A stretch of 64,000 nt of DNA from Cryptococcus deneoformans JEC21 (lineage: Eukaryota; Basidiomycota; Tremellomycetes; Tremellales; Cryptococcaceae). Each line of letters begins with the position of its first letter. Position 1 is the first letter of the stretch. Location of the stretch: the NCBI RefSeq assembly GCF_000091045.1, contig NC_006679.1, positions 858,781 through 922,780 of the forward strand, given 5' to 3'. Of the stretch, positions 1-10,639 are shown one piece after another. A program made the translations under genes and the position numbers. Under the pieces are notes generated by a model, which saw nothing but the letters and a program-made list of their open reading frames with translations, was not told where the DNA came from and ran no database searches.

Positions 1-2
1 TA

Positions 3-1766
3 CTGGAAACGGACTGTTCCTCCGTCAAGCAGATGATCAATGCCCCAAGCTACCCTAGTGCCGCCGAAGGTCGCTGGTGCATGTACATCTTATCTAACCA
101 CTTTGAGTTCAAACACGTGCCGGGTACTACCCATATTGTGCCCGATGCGCTTTCTCGCCGTCCGCAGCAGGACGACGACAGTGATGATGAGGATCTCGAG
201 CGCTGGCTTGATGACCGCTATGATGACTATGATGTTGCTGCATCGAATGTTCAAGGAGAAGCTGAGGCTGTTGCCAATGCTGAAGAGCCAGGCCTTGACT
301 CTGAGGATGAAGCTGCCGAGGCAGACGCAGCTGTACAAGTTGAACTAAGTCGAGACGATGACCGTCGAGCCTATGACCGCTGGGACGGCCNGATGCCCGA
401 GGCCCGCCGATACAGTGGTGACTGGTGGCTCATCGCCAGGTTCCTTGCGACGCTTGAATGGCCAGCTGACATCGAGCCTAAACACCAACGCAAGCTTGCT
501 CGAGTCTCGCGAGACTACTTCTTGCGGAGAGGACTCCTCTTCAAAAAGCCTGGGGGAGGGCATTGTATGCCGGCTCGAGTCATACTTAACAAGACCGCGC
601 AGATGGACATACTGAGAGCCTTACATGACGAAGGTGGTCATCGTGGCGAACGAGGTACCTACACGAGAATAAGAGACAGATTCTATTGGCCGGGAATGGC
701 CAGAGACATCGAAGGATATGTTCGGTCATGCGTACCATGTCAACAGCGAGATTATCGCTTTTATGAGTCACCGAAGGTCAGCCCGGAGCCTCCTACAATC
801 CTTTACAAGTGGGATATCGACTGCATTAGTATGGGCAAAGATCCCAAAGACACCAACCAACCGCAGATCATAGTGATTGCGAGAGAGAATACCACCGGTT
901 GGGTGGAAGCCAGAGCCTTGCGTTCGACAACGGCTAGCGAAGTAGCTAAGTTCTTTTATGAGGACATCATCTCCAGATACGGCACCATGGTCTGCGTCAC
1001 CACGGACGGAGGTTCAGAGTTCAAAGGAGACTTCCATAAACTTCTACAGAAGTTCCAAGTGAAGCATATTGTTACTAGTTCTTACAATCCAGCTGCGAAT
1101 GGAGTTATCGAACGAGGCAATCGGCCCATCAAAGAAGCAATATTCAAGAGATGTCCGAACGGACAGACTAATCGGTGGCCGGACTATCTGCATTATGCCC
1201 TCTGGGCCGATCGAACCACTGTTAGAGCATCTACTGGGTACACCCCACATTATCTCATGTTTGGTCAGGAAGCAGTCCTTCCGATCGACTTCACAGAAGA
1301 AAGCATACTCATGACTAACTGGGAGAAGATTCGGACGCCTGCCGAACTTCTGGAAGCTAGAATGATTCAGATCGAGAATCGGGAAGCCGACAAGGCTGTA
1401 GCTAGAGAGCGAGTAAAGGCTTCTAGGGAAGCTAGTGTAGCATATCACAATGACAGGTTCAGTGACAGGCAGCACAACCGAGACTTCAAATCGGGTGACT
1501 TAGTCATGGTCCGAAACTCTCAGCAGGACAATGGCCGAGGAGTTCGGAAAGAGCCCAGGTGGCGAGGCCCCTACCGTATAGTGCGAATCAACCAAGGAGG
1601 TGCATTTATCCTACGAGAGATAACGGGAGCGTTGCTCAAGGAAAAGATACCTGGATCCAGGATTCGGAGGTTCTACAAGAGACCTGGCATGCTTGACTTC
1701 ATGATGCGTGAAGCAGAAACGAGCCTAGAAAACGATAGGGCCGAAGAAAACTCCGACTCGGAGTAG
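3..1766 (+). CDS. Ty3/gypsy element A Pol, C-terminal part (RNase H tail, integrase)
   Basis: The open frame is already running at the left edge, so the gag, protease and RT parts lie outside the window. The first residues are the end of RNase H (HVPGTTHIVPDALSRR). A strongly acidic linker follows, containing an N at base 391. Next come an integrase zinc-binding segment (HDEGGHRG...CVPCQQ) and a DDE-type catalytic core with Asp in WDIDCISMG, Asp in VTTDGGSEF and Glu in NPAANGVIERGN. The protein ends in a basic then acidic tail with no chromodomain, unlike element C. The frame is uninterrupted to the stop at 1764-1766. This is a retrotransposon polyprotein that makes and integrates cDNA. Family assignment is firm; the Tcn family number cannot be given from sequence inspection alone. 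Confidence 0.9.
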   Translation: METDCSSVKQMINAPSYPSAAEGRWCMYILSNHFEFKHVPGTTHIVPDALSRRPQQDDDSDDEDLERWLDDRYDDYDVAASNVQGEAEAVANAEEPGLDSEDEAAEADAAVQVELSRDDDRRAYDRWDGXMPEARRYSGDWWLIARFLATLEWPADIEPKHQRKLARVSRDYFLRRGLLFKKPGGGHCMPARVILNKTAQMDILRALHDEGGHRGERGTYTRIRDRFYWPGMARDIEGYVRSCVPCQQRDYRFYESPKVSPEPPTILYKWDIDCISMGKDPKDTNQPQIIVIARENTTGWVEARALRSTTASEVAKFFYEDIISRYGTMVCVTTDGGSEFKGDFHKLLQKFQVKHIVTSSYNPAANGVIERGNRPIKEAIFKRCPNGQTNRWPDYLHYALWADRTTVRASTGYTPHYLMFGQEAVLPIDFTEESILMTNWEKIRTPAELLEARMIQIENREADKAVARERVKASREASVAYHNDRFSDRQHNRDFKSGDLVMVRNSQQDNGRGVRKEPRWRGPYRIVRINQGGAFILREITGALLKEKIPGSRIRRFYKRPGMLDFMMREAETSLENDRAEENSDSE

Positions 1767-2059
1767 ATAATCCAATTACGTATACACCGTACATGAAATA
1801 AAAGCCCGAACCATGGGCAAGCAGAAGAATGCTTCCGGCTACAAATAGCAATGAAGAGTTATCCGTAAGGATACTATAAACGTGAATCGGTCCGCATACG
1901 ACTGAGAACAAAAGAAGTTAGAACAAAAGGGACCTGATTCCTGCCGAAGAACAATAAGAAGTGTGAATCAGTCTGCCGAAATCGGCACATTCTAGTACCT
2001 GGCTCCTGCTAGAGAACAAAAGGATTTCTGATAACGTTCTGCCGAAGAACAAAAGGATT
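1767..2059 (+). repeat. Post-pol spacer of element A with imperfect tandem repeats
   Basis: No coding signal was seen. Between pol and the next reading frame, a unit containing GAACAAAAGGATTT...TGATAAC...TTCTGCCGAA occurs twice in direct tandem (about 2014-2046 and 2047-2079). A looser relative (GAACAAAAGGG...CTGCCGAAGAAC) starts near 1922. These may be leader or regulatory repeats for the downstream frame, or simple replication slippage. Confidence 0.5.
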
Positions 2060-3043
2060 TTGATAACTTTCTGCCGAAAAGACCAAGTTAGATGTCTAAA
2101 AGATGTACTGCAGTATGCAGGTGCCCATATATATGAAAAGAGACGTAATAGCATGTGTTATGAAACAAAGACTACTGTTCACCTAGGATCACCCTCTATG
2201 GCTAGCCCGGCTTCGTCGGTTGGCTCTCCCCTAGAAAACGCAAGTACTGCCAGTTCTCTCTGTGAAACTTTCGAACAGCTAGGTGCTAGTACCCCTACCC
2301 CTACTGCACAGACTATGTCTACTAGAGATCAGCCTATGACGGAGGCAGAGGAGGAATCCTGTTCTACTCCGACCGCTGCATCCAGCGACCAAGTGTCAAA
2401 TGCAAAAAGGAAGCATAACCAAGCCGATGGAGGCAACTCCAGAGACAAAGGGTATTTACCCCGTTCCCTTTCATCGTCAGATGAGTTATGAGCTGATCAG
2501 AGTCCTAGTTATTATCGCAATGATGATGGTGGCTATGACTCGGACGACAATTACCATTATGAAGACACCCCGGAACTCCCTTCCGACCACCGAGAGCAAT
2601 GCTACTGGTGTGACTCTACCCACGCCAAGGGAAACGACTGTCTCTTTGCAGACTGGGTTGCCCGTCACCACAAGATTGTTGGCAAGAACCTTTACCGATA
2701 CTCGCAGCCAGACAGCGGTTGGCGAAAGGTCACTGGCGTCTACAATGGCAAGTCTCTTCGCCCTGAGCAGGCGTGGATGCGCTTTGAACTGGTGGAAAGC
2801 CAGGAGCACCCCGAGCTCTCCCGCTACCGCTACTGGCACGCTCACCGGGATGCTTCCCCAGAGGCGGTGAAGAAGGCCAAGACTTGGGCCGCCAAGTATG
2901 GGAAGGCCTATAGGTCTGAGGCTCTCGCCAACTTGAGGGCCATGGGGTACTACTGTGACTACTCGCCGAGGACCTTTGCTTGGTCTGAGGACTCACAGGA
3001 TATGTTCCCTAGGCCTGCCGCTTACAAACGCAAGAAGGTTTAG
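2060..3043 (+). pseudogene. Second reading frame downstream of pol in element A, one in-frame stop
   Basis: One frame runs from about 2060 (or the ATG at 2198, a more natural start) to the TAG at 3041-3043, broken only by a TGA at 2489-2491. The first part is Ser/Thr-rich. After the stop the same frame continues with an Asp/Tyr-rich stretch, then a Cys-x2-Cys-x3-His-x5-Cys cluster near 2601-2645 that resembles a displaced retroviral zinc knuckle, then a Trp/Tyr-rich charged region and a basic C-terminus ending KRKKV. The product is not recognised. It could be a gag-like or third ORF of the element, or a captured gene. The TGA could be decay or a programmed readthrough site. Confidence 0.55.
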
Positions 3044-3737
3044 GTTATAGATCTTACGCCTTATCCGTTCAACCGGAAGTAGCCTATGCACATAGTTAGT
3101 GTAGCCTCAAGGCTTTATAGCCATTCCTCTGATGAACAACAGGAGAAGAAAACCAAGATTGGTCAGCTGACTTTGTAGTCAGAAGCTCAAGGGGCCATGC
3201 TCCACTTATGAGGAAAGATAAGAAATACGACATACGAGTCATCACACGACGCAACCGGAAATAACTGATGAAGTTACAACCTTAAGTGGAAGAATCTAAG
3301 CCGGGGATGTGCGAGCCTTGTGAGTCTGGGCTTCCGACATTCATCACCCCCTAGCAGGTATGGCCGAGTACAGTACAACCGCAATATCAACTCCCATCGG
3401 GATCGGGACTCGGGAACAGTGTTCATTGATAGCATCAACTGTCTACACGGAGTGCTGTGGGGATCGACTGGCCGAAGGAGCTATATCCGACCACACGCTG
3501 CCGCTGTAGGATTTGATCACAATTCGCTCAAGAAAGACGCTGAGAGGGTAGGACTCCAATAGGCAGCGATCAGATATCGACTATTGGTACGAGACTACTG
3601 ACTTTCACGGGCTTGGCTTGTCGGATGAGCTGGAGCATACGATTCTTTCAAGGTAGAAAAGTTTGGCTTGCTAACTGTGTTCCGAAGACCAGGAGGAGAT
3701 AGAGGTTAGGGGACTAACCATATTAGTTCGGGGGATA
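3044..3737 (+). other. 3' untranslated region of element A
   Basis: No convincing ORF was found. The segment ends in a purine-rich run (TTCGGGGGATA at about 3727-3737) directly before a TGTAG start. This fits a polypurine tract priming plus-strand synthesis next to the 3' LTR. Confidence 0.4.
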
Positions 3738-4910
3738 TGTAGTGCAATGGGCCTACGGCCATGTCACATCACTTCGAGCACCCACTTATCAACATGACGG
3801 AGGTTACCGCAGGGATCAAGAGCGGAGTAGAGCCGTTGCTGAAGTGGGATACCTTATTACTTTTACTTTCTTTTACTTAGTTCACTCTGGGTACTTAGTC
3901 CATTCTAGGCTAGCTATCTATGATGTTCTCCTTAGATATAATCTATCTTCGTATATGCAGCCTTATAGGCAGACGCTTTATAGCGCAAGTACAGCAGGAC
4001 TGTATCAGCAACACCAGCCAGCTCGACATGAGACCCGAGCTTAACTAATCGTTACCACTATACCACTATACCAATCTATCACCAGATACATAGGGTACTT
4101 CCATCGTATGTACTATGACCACCACAGCCAAACCTTTGGGAGGCTATATTCCCTAGCAGCCTTTACAGTCGTACAGTCCGTCATCAGCCTTGGATATCAT
4201 GGGTGGAGGCCGACGGAACCTAATGGAAGCATATCCGTAGGAGACTTTAGGGGTTTTACGCTACAGCGTTTCAATTTGCTTCCGCTTCTTCCTCCAAGTT
4301 GCGCGCGTCAAATTGCATCCGCGCTCCCTTTCCCAGGTCACGTGCTTTATTTTTCCCCTGTTTCTCCGAGCCGCGTCTCAATTTACTTCCGCTCCTTTCC
4401 TCCAAGTCGCGCGCGTCAAATTGCATCCGCACTCTCCCTCCCAGGTCACGTGCATCATTTTACTTCCGCTTTTTCTCTTCTTGCTTTCTCTTCCATTTCT
4501 CGTCCTAAGTCCGAGTTTCTTGTCCGATTTTTCATGCCACAAGCCCCGGTGTTTACCGGGCTTTGGTCGCGACTGGTTTCGAGAGCGAAGGCAAAGTGCA
4601 TGGAAAGGTTGACACACAAATTCCTTTATTCTTTTATCCTTGTTGTGTTCAACCTTTTCCTTCTTCCGACTGTACAGTCACAAGTACCTTGCCTTCTCCT
4701 CTTGTTCCTATCAATTCTTCATCTTGTCTCCTTTACTAGTCGCTGATAGGACATAATCAGCATATGCATTTGGGATCTTGTTTGCTTCTCTCCAGTCCGA
4801 AGTTAAGCCTCGAGCCCTGCCAGCCCTAAGAGCCCACCAGTTCTCTCCAAGCCTTGCCCCTCTGAGCTAGCCCCAACAGTTCAGTGAAGGTCTATTGTCC
4901 GGACCTTACA
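3738..4910 (+). repeat. Probable 3' LTR of element A
   Basis: The right end is firm. The last 230 bases (about 4679-4910) recur at 16131-16358 with about two mismatches, and in both places the repeat stops at GGACCTTACA. The left end is inferred from TGTA after a purine tract at 3727-3737, matching TACA at the right end. That gives about 1.17 kb, long for a fungal LTR. Inside it, a unit of about 108 bp is duplicated in tandem (about 4269-4345 and 4376-4453 are the conserved cores); each copy contains CACGTG. The 212-residue frame at 4108-4746 only reads through these repeats. Confidence 0.6.
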
Positions 4911-5505
4911 GCATTCGGAATGCACCTGCTGCCCAACAACGTCGCATCAATGAAGCACTGCAAGGTCTCGCTGGAGATTGTTGCAAGGCGTATGTGGATG
5001 ATATCATCATCTGGGGAACGGACAGTGAGAATCTTCGTTGAAATTGTGTGAGTGTTCTCGCAGCTCTGTGTCGGAGTGGTTTGCGCTGTTCTTGTGAGAA
5101 ATCACAGTTCTACCTCACCGAAACCTCTTTCCTCGGCCATGTCATCCGTCCTGGTCAGATACTCCCCAACCCCATGAAAATCGCACGCATTGAACAGTTC
5201 CCTCACCCCACGACTCCCAAGGCTTTACACTCGTTTCTTGGTTTATTGAACTATCTCCATGAGTTCATACCCAGCCTTGCTACTCATGCTTCGGTCTTGC
5301 ACGCATGTCTCCCTCCCAACACCGCCGCCGAGAAAGCCTACTACAGGCACTTGAAGGAGCATAAGGGCCGTTTGCAAGAGTCATGGCAGGGTTGGAGGTG
5401 GAACTATGGGCCTAAGGAACGGGTAGCCTTTGAGGCTTTGCATCGTGCCGTGAGTACTGTTCCCTGCTTGACTACAATCGACTATGATGCTGTCAAGGCT
5501 GGTAC
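4911..5505 (+). pseudogene. Ty3/gypsy element B reverse transcriptase fragment
   Basis: Translation of + gives an RT palm segment starting IRNAPAAQQRRIN, with catalytic YVDDIIIWG, followed by the thumb and connection region (FLGHVIRPGQ, LGLLNYLHEF). An in-frame TGA at 5039-5041 breaks it. It is cut on the left by the LTR of element A (the expected FG before IRNAPAA is missing) and on the right by the copia LTR at 5506. Element A is therefore nested within this older element. Confidence 0.85.
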
Positions 5506-5740
5506 TGTCAGATGTTGAGTTGTCTAGAGAGAGCTTGAGCACGCGGTGTCGATTGCCAGAGATGTCTAAATTGCATGAAAACTATTCTACAATCCTTTTT
5601 CTTTATTTGTTTCAATACCACAAGTGTTCTAGCTTATGTAATTTGATCTTCCCTTCTTCTCATGCCTCCACCAACAATTCCCATGCCTCCACCAGCATTT
5701 CCCATGCCTCCAGATCCAGGTTGGATCAATCATTCTGACA
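5506..5740 (-). repeat. Ty1/copia 3' LTR (left copy)
   Basis: This 235-bp repeat begins TGTCAGATG and ends ATTCTGACA on +. It matches 17945-18200 with roughly eight substitutions and one fewer copy of a 21-bp CCATGCCTCCACCAGCATTT-type unit. The element reads on -, so this is the 3' LTR. The purine run AAGGGGGAG (5741-5749, read on -) directly inside it is the likely polypurine tract. Confidence 0.9.
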
Positions 5741-8559
5741 CTCCCCCTTGATCCAACCTCTGCATTCCAAGGAGATGGCACAACTTGACAAAAGCTTCAG
5801 CTGGAAGGCTCTTTGTCAGAAGATCAGCAATGTTTTCCACTGATGGGACATGGGCAAGTGAGATAGCCTTATCCTCAACCTTCTCTCAAATGAAATGATG
5901 CCTCATATCAATGTGTTTAGACTTTTCATGGTTCACTGGATTCTTTGACAAGGCAATGGCCCCAGCATTGTCATTGAGCAGCTGGAGTGGCTGATCACCC
6001 AGGCCAAGTCCTATATCATCCAAAAGCAGCCTTAGCCAAATAGCCTGCTTTGCTGCATCAGCGGAGGCCATGTATTCGGCCTCTGTGGTTGAGAGAGCCA
6101 CAGTAGGTTGCCTCTTTGACTTCCAGCCAACTACACCTCCATATATCTTGAAAACATAACCAGTGGTGGACCTCCTTGTGTCAAGGTCTCCTCCCCAATC
6201 TGCATCAACGTACCCCAGTGCAACTCGCTTGCTTGAGTGGGCATCAAAGGTCAATGAAAGATCTGAAGTGCCTCTGATATACCTCAGACAATGTTTCGCT
6301 GCAAGCCAATGGGACTCATTCCATTTGCTGATGAATCTTGACAGAACACTTGCTGCATGGGCTAGATCTGGCCGTGTCACTGTTGCTGCATAGAGAATAG
6401 AGCCCACTAGCTTTGGATATGGTCGATGTTGTGCTAGCTCATGCTCTTGATCTGTTGCTGGAATCGGTTTGAAGCCTGAAGGAAGAGGCGTCTTTGCTGG
6501 ATTGCAATTGGACATGTCAAAGCGGTCAAGCAGGGACTCCATATAATGCTCCTGGGAGAGATAGAGTTTCTTCTGTGGCCTGTCCCGGTATATATTGATG
6601 CCCAGGAAGTAGCCAGCAGGCCCAGAGTCAGAGCACTCAAATTTGCTGTTAAGTGCCTGCTTGAATTCGTCCAATGTCTTTCTTGAATTGCAGGCAATGA
6701 GCTGATCATCCACATGGACAGAGAGCATGAGCAATTCCCCCTCACAACGTCGAACATAGAAGCAGGGGTCAGCTCTGGTTGGCTTCAGCCCTTGAGACTT
6801 TAACCACTGATCAAGTGCTTTGTTGAAACATCTTGGTGACTGTCGCAACCCATAGAGTGACTTGTTCAAGAGTAGGATCTTGTTTGCTGGGATGTCGCTT
6901 CCTTCTGGTGCTTCAAGATAGATGGTTTCTTCGAGATCGCCATTGAGAAAGGCTGCCTTGATATCCACCTGGTCACATTCCATGTCAAGATGGTTGACCA
7001 GAGAGAGGAATACCCTAATCGAGCCTTTGTGGGCAACAGCAGAGAAGACCTCATTGTAATCGATTCCAGCCTTTTGAGAAAATCCTTTGGCAACCCATCT
7101 TGCCTTGTATGCTGCTGGTTTCCCTGTTGTCCCATCAATCTTCCTGGTATAAACCCATCTTGCCTTCAGGACCCTCTGTCCTGGTGCCCTATCCACCACC
7201 TTCCACACATTATACTTCTCCATCTTTTCCAATTCTTCCATCATAGCCTGATGCCACTGCTCCCCCTCGCCAGACTGAATAGCTTCTCTGTAGGTATTGG
7301 GTGTGTTGATTGCCATAGCATTCAGAGCTGTTGCGATAGTACCCCAGGTCTCCGGATTGTCAGTAAGGGCAAGAGGATCAATGGATGAAACATCACTGTT
7401 TGTCTCTTCTGATGCGTTGGATGATGGTGATGCCTCAGGTTGTTGCTGTATTCCAGTGTCATACCTTGCCAGCCTACGAAGAAGCTCCATGGGTGATTGA
7501 TGCTCAGCTGGAACTGCTCTAGGTCTTACTTCATCCTGAGGATTCACTTCCATGGGGGCAGGGATGATTCTGTCAGGTATTTCTGCCAATGGATCTTGAG
7601 CATGTGTTGATGTGTCTCTGTTCTTGTTGTCATCCCACTCCTCCAGCCAAAGAATACTCCCCCTTGCTGGCATCTTGGAATGAGGAATGTCCAGCTTCTT
7701 TGGCAAAATGGTATCCCTTGACACCTTGATCTTCTTGTCTTCATCATCCAGAATTCGATAACTGGAAGTGCTGCTATCACTGGCATACCCCATAAACCTT
7801 CCTTGTCGATAGCGAGGCTTCAATTTGTTGGTGTTGGTATAATCCCTAAAGAAAATCTTTTCTCCAAATGCGTGAAGTTGAGTGAACAACAGTTTCTTGC
7901 CATACCAGCGTTCAAAGGGAATTCCATTGTTGGAGTCAAAGGAGCAGTTGCGAGAGAAGGCAATGTATTTAGCAGCCTCACCCCAGAAGCTAGCTGGCAG
8001 TCCAGTCTCCACAAGCAAAGTTCTCACACCATTGAGGATAGTAAGATGCGCCCTCTCCACTCTCCCATTCTGTACATGAGCATCAGGTGGCACCATGACA
8101 TGCTCAATCCCTTTCTCCCTGATATACCTCTGGAATGCTGCTGATGTAAATTCTCCGCCCCTATCAGACCGAATAGATTGAACCTTATGACCAGTCTGAG
8201 TTTCAGCATGATTGACAAAGTTTTTGAAACTCTGCAGTGTCTCAGACTTCATTCTCATCAAGGTGAGGGAAATCCGGTGGCTGTAATCATCAGACAGTCA
8301 GGAAGTATCGCATACCTCCCTTGGAAGCGACTGGTGCTGGTCCCCAGATGTCGATATGCAATAGTTCAAGTGGCCTGGAAGCTCTGATGTTGGGTTCAGG
8401 TGGTGAAGGAAGTCGCCCAGTTTTCCCCTTAATACATGCTTCACAATAGAAATCTTTGGTATCACCAGCATTTGCATTCTTCAATTGATTATTCTGACCA
8501 AGTCTCCCTTCTTTTGCAAGCCTAACCACTTTCTCAATCCCCAAATGCCCTAGCTTATG
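5730..8559 (-). pseudogene. Ty1/copia Pol: integrase, RT and RNase H (interrupted)
   Basis: On - this continues the copia polyprotein after the DNA transposon insertion. It starts with the GAG-pre-integrase motif (HKLGHLGIEK), then a zinc region (CEACIKGKTGR), the DDE integrase core (SDRGGEF, DAHVQNGRVERAH), RT (WKVVDRAPGQRVLKARWVYTRK; catalytic LSVHVDDQL) and copia RNase H (ALSTTEAEYMA, HIDMRHH). Three lesions are visible. The 8560-16403 insertion splits the gene. One extra T near 8287 shifts the frame between FLTV and DDYSHR. A TGA at 5886-5888 lies in the RNase H tail, after which the frame continues to a stop at 5730-5732 inside the LTR. The copy is non-functional. Confidence 0.9.
8552..8559. 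repeat. Target-site duplication, left copy
   Basis: AGCTTATG stands directly left of the inverted-repeat element and again directly right of it (16404-16411). Removing the element plus one copy restores the copia reading frame WHHKLGHLG, which shows the insertion was precise and came after the copia element. Confidence 0.95.
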
Positions 8560-8604
8560 CACCCCTGTATAGTTATAAGTATGCTTCTAAAAAATGTAAA
8601 AATG
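8560..8604 (+). repeat. Left terminal inverted repeat
   Basis: This 45-base sequence is the exact reverse complement of 16359-16403. Beyond it the two ends diverge immediately. Confidence 0.95.
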
Positions 8605-9891
8605 GTTCCGTTAATATGGCTAAGAAGCATGCTCATTATGGGATTAGTTTTACTAATCGTCGATTAGATGTTGTGTTTTATTACTCTTGCATGGAGTAGA
8701 ATCCAATGCATAGAGTACCACCGCTGGATAGTACTGACTTGGGGCTACATGCACATATAATTATCATCAAGGTCAAAAGTCATGCATATGGACCTTGTAG
8801 TATATGGCCTTTTACTATGGAGGATAGCGGTAGGTAGTAGCTCTTCTAGTAGTAATTAACTTATTAAGTAATAGTGGTCCGTGGTGAGCCCCGCTGCTGG
8901 CCTAATGATAATGTTTACGTATTTCCATGTAACGAATAATGAGGGGGATAAGGCTTCCAATGAAGTAATAAGAGAGGCCGATAGTAAGGGCAGAAATATA
9001 CAGTCGAGAAACGGGACTTCCTCTGAAGTAGTCGTTAGCAGCAATTCTGTGACCGGAAACGGAACAGTAACTTACCCATGCCTTCATCAAACTTAAACAA
9101 GAATGCAGTCATGCCCATCTCTTCATTGCCAGACATTCCACCATCCTCCTCTTCGACCTTCTTCGGTCTCCAGTTAAGCAATGCCCACTTCTTATTTCCA
9201 CTCTCAGATACGACGTTGGCACCTGGCATAACACCCTCAGATCCCTCAGCACCTGAAGAAATTTATATTTATCCCTCATGCCATCAGCTAAGTACCACAC
9301 CAAGCCCGACTAAACATCTACCATCATGTGTCCGAAATGGAATGTGAAGGATGGGGAGTAGGATATGACCCTAAAGGTACCTATCTCAGAGGCTGTGACT
9401 GATATAAACGTCTACTGTGGACAAGGCGGAGAGATATGGTCCTAATAGGATCGGAGGTCATTAATCTCGTTCATAAAGACAGCTCGACAACACAAACTGA
9501 TACACTCAAGCGAGCGTCTCCTGCTTCACCTCGTCGAGCGAAGTTTACTTTACGAATGAGCTGTTTGCCAAAAAAACACCAATGAAATTAGAAGCTTCAA
9601 CATACCCATCAATAGTCACCAATCTCGAAAATACAGCATAAAACATCAATCCATTCGATGATGAACATTCTAACTCATCTTCCTCTTCCGGAGAGTTGCC
9701 TGTCCTGAGAGGCAATGAAAATCCGGTCGGTCTTGGGCAATCCTGATAGACTAATGAAGAAAGGTGTCTGGTTGATCAAATATATCGAGCGCCTACATAC
9801 AAAGAATCTATAGCTAAGGTCAGTGGAAGAATACATAAGGAGAGACTTAGAAGTCTTTCACATTCATGACTCGTACAGCATAGGGCGGGGG
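8605..9891. other. Left interior of the DNA transposon, no gene recognised
   Basis: Only short frames occur. On -, two out-of-frame segments around 9035-9303 look mildly protein-like (VWYLADGMRDKY and NKKWALLNWRPKKVEEEDGG). They could be remnants of a transposase or an internal gene, but no catalytic motif is visible. CpG dinucleotides are present at ordinary density, unlike the relic region at 19-22 kb. Confidence 0.4.
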
Positions 9892-10420
9892 TGTTACGAC
9901 TCGTCCCCAACAAGGTCCGGCCTTGGAGACGAGATAGAAAGCCGTAGTTTAACTAAGCAATGAGATATATGTATGATATACCTCTTGACACTTGTCTGTT
10001 GGCGTATGGTATAGGGCAGAGGTATATTCGCTTGGGAAGATCAGGCAAGCTTATATACTAGTGGAGTAAGTTTATGTCGAAGGTGGTGCAAGGTAAGACG
10101 AGAGTGAGCACTGGGAGCTCGAGGACCTTTCGCAAAGTAACTTATGAAATATTGATCTTCGAGGGGAAGAAGATCAAGATCGAGGACAGAGCTCCCCTTT
10201 ATATACTTCTACAGAAATCTATTTATATCCTTTGAGGTCCAGCTGGAGGTCCAGCTGGAGGTCCAACTGGAGGTCCAACTGGACGTCCAGTTCTTTTCTC
10301 GGAGGTCCAACTGGAGGTCCAGCTGGACCTTCTTATCTGAATCGGATCTTGCCTTCCTATTACGTAACTCCCTCCTATGATATCCATCTTATCTCTTCTT
10401 CTTTGTGCAGGCTCGTGACA
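9892..10420 (-). repeat. Element C 3' LTR
   Basis: This 529-bp repeat reads TGTTACGACTCG...GGCTCGTGACA on +. Inside it, several head-to-tail copies of a 12-bp unit (AGGTCCAGCTGG and variants) lie at about 10232-10330, upstream of the TATA box in the direction of transcription, that is in U3. The adjacent run of G residues on - (about 10423-10436) is the likely polypurine tract. Confidence 0.95.
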
Positions 10421-10639
10421 GTCACCCCCCCCTTCGAAGACGGTCGCTCCGTCGTGCCGTCTGCGGCTTGTTCTGTTGTGTACTTGTAACTAAAATTTGC
10501 TGGAGCTATGGAATAAATTTCTATGAACTGGTTGTGAAGAATTCGTCTTTGAAAAATCTATGAACTAAGTCTATGAACTAAAAATGTTTTCGCAATGTTT
10601 GGAATAATTTCTCTGAACTGTTACTATGAACTTGGTTTC

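Noticed and set aside
4108..4746. 212-codon + frame
   Set aside because: It reads through CT-rich tandem repeats of the element A LTR, and its internal protein repeats simply mirror the DNA repeats.
9035..9345. Possible homology of the - strand near 9.1-9.3 kb with the - strand near 22.1-22.4 kb (YLADGM versus YLVDGM)
   Set aside because: The match is only about 20 bases and stops there, so it is not enough to call a shared gene or repeat.
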